Positions 35,891 through 36,381 of a DNA stretch of 36,381 bases are shown here, piece after piece (the stretch's first letter is position 1; each line of letters opens with the position of its first letter). The notes beneath the pieces were generated by a model. It did no database searches, was not told where the DNA came from, and saw only the letters and a list, made by a program, of their open reading frames with translations. Source of the stretch: Priapulus caudatus. Lineage: Eukaryota > Priapulida > Priapulimorpha > Priapulimorphida > Priapulidae. Made by a program: the position numbers and the translations under genes. The DNA lies in assembly GCF_000485595.1 (NCBI RefSeq), contig NW_014578168.1:1-36381 (forward strand), read 5' to 3'.

Positions 35891-36381
35891 CTGTATAGTC
35901 ACAAGCGTGTAATAGCTTTATAAAAATAATAATAGATTAGAGGATGTGTAAATCATGCAAAGCCTGACTTTGTTCATATGTTTTAGATGTTATATTTATT
36001 GCCCTGCAGATTTGTCGCTGCGGTGCTGTGATGCCAGCAATTCAACAATGGCCTACCGAAGATAAAAGATACAAAAAAGTAAAGTTGAAGCCCCCTGGCC
36101 AGTAACTTTCTCAAGCAGCGGGAACAAGAACATTCCAAGATGAGCAAGAAAAAGAACTTATTAACTGACCAGCTAAAAAAGTCAATACATGTGATGCCAA
36201 TTGAGCATGTAGAATAAATAACAATATAATTAAGGTAAGAAAAAGAAAGGTTATTCTCTGTATAATGTGATGATAATGATGTGTTTCTTTATAAGCCCAA
36301 TTCAGCATTTCAGAGCAATTAAGAATCTCAGACAATATATGGCTTTAAATGAATACTGAATATACCAATAAGTGCCTAGTC
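35891..36381. other. AT-rich flank, nothing recognised
   Basis: No gene or clear repeat is seen in the final half kilobase. Confidence 0.45.

Overview
This is a window of animal (metazoan) nuclear DNA, probably from a marine invertebrate. The evidence is two recognisable intron-containing animal genes, vertebrate-type TTAGGG repeats inside the sequence, many short foldback transposons and large microsatellites. I cannot name the species. There is no sign of prokaryotic or organellar sequence, and I see no rRNA, tRNA or CRISPR array.

Two genes are well supported. An SPSB3-like gene (SPRY domain plus SOCS box) lies on the plus strand at about 1985-3267. It has four visible coding exons joined by phase-1 GT-AG introns; its N-terminal exon(s) were not found. 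A complete KCTD5-like gene (KCTD2/5/17 family, BTB domain) runs on the minus strand from the start codon at 34650 to the stop at 9750. It has five coding exons (34650-34459, 26684-26576, 21515-21421, 10320-10225, 9911-9750). Introns of about 7.8, 5.1, 11.1 and 0.3 kb separate them, and all junctions are GT-AG and in phase, giving 217 residues. The two genes are transcribed towards each other, and their 3' ends lie about 6.5 kb apart. Both families are substrate adaptors of cullin-RING ubiquitin ligases (CUL5 with Elongin B/C, and CUL3 respectively), but nothing in the sequence shows that they act together.

Nearly everything else is repeat. Left edge: a 91-bp minisatellite (1-303), then two inverted-repeat elements (583-1145, 1204-1446). 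At 8.4-9.8 kb, a 95-bp exact direct repeat of the KCTD5-like gene's 3' coding end brackets a 1.2-kb block. Within the KCTD5-like introns there are a MITE carrying TTAGGG repeats (12323-12528), related repeat blocks (16.3-17.0, 18.1-20.3, 23.4-24.4 kb), a GGT tract, a GGAT array of about 500 bp ending near exon 3, a 25-base assembly gap (22054-22078), a minisatellite (22637-23050), and several hairpins or foldback MITEs (27450-27534, 30138-30224, 31196-31572, 33325-33684). A further foldback element with a 9-bp target duplication (35209-35720) lies upstream of the KCTD5-like gene.

The repeat blocks at 18.1-20.3 and 23.4-24.4 kb differ from their relatives mainly by single-base insertions and deletions. 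This looks like unpolished long-read gap filling, so fine structure there should be trusted less. I found no new multi-gene system. The points most worth following are the 95-bp exon-end duplication around the inserted block, the recurring TTAGGG tracts inside foldback elements, and the SPSB3-KCTD5 linkage.
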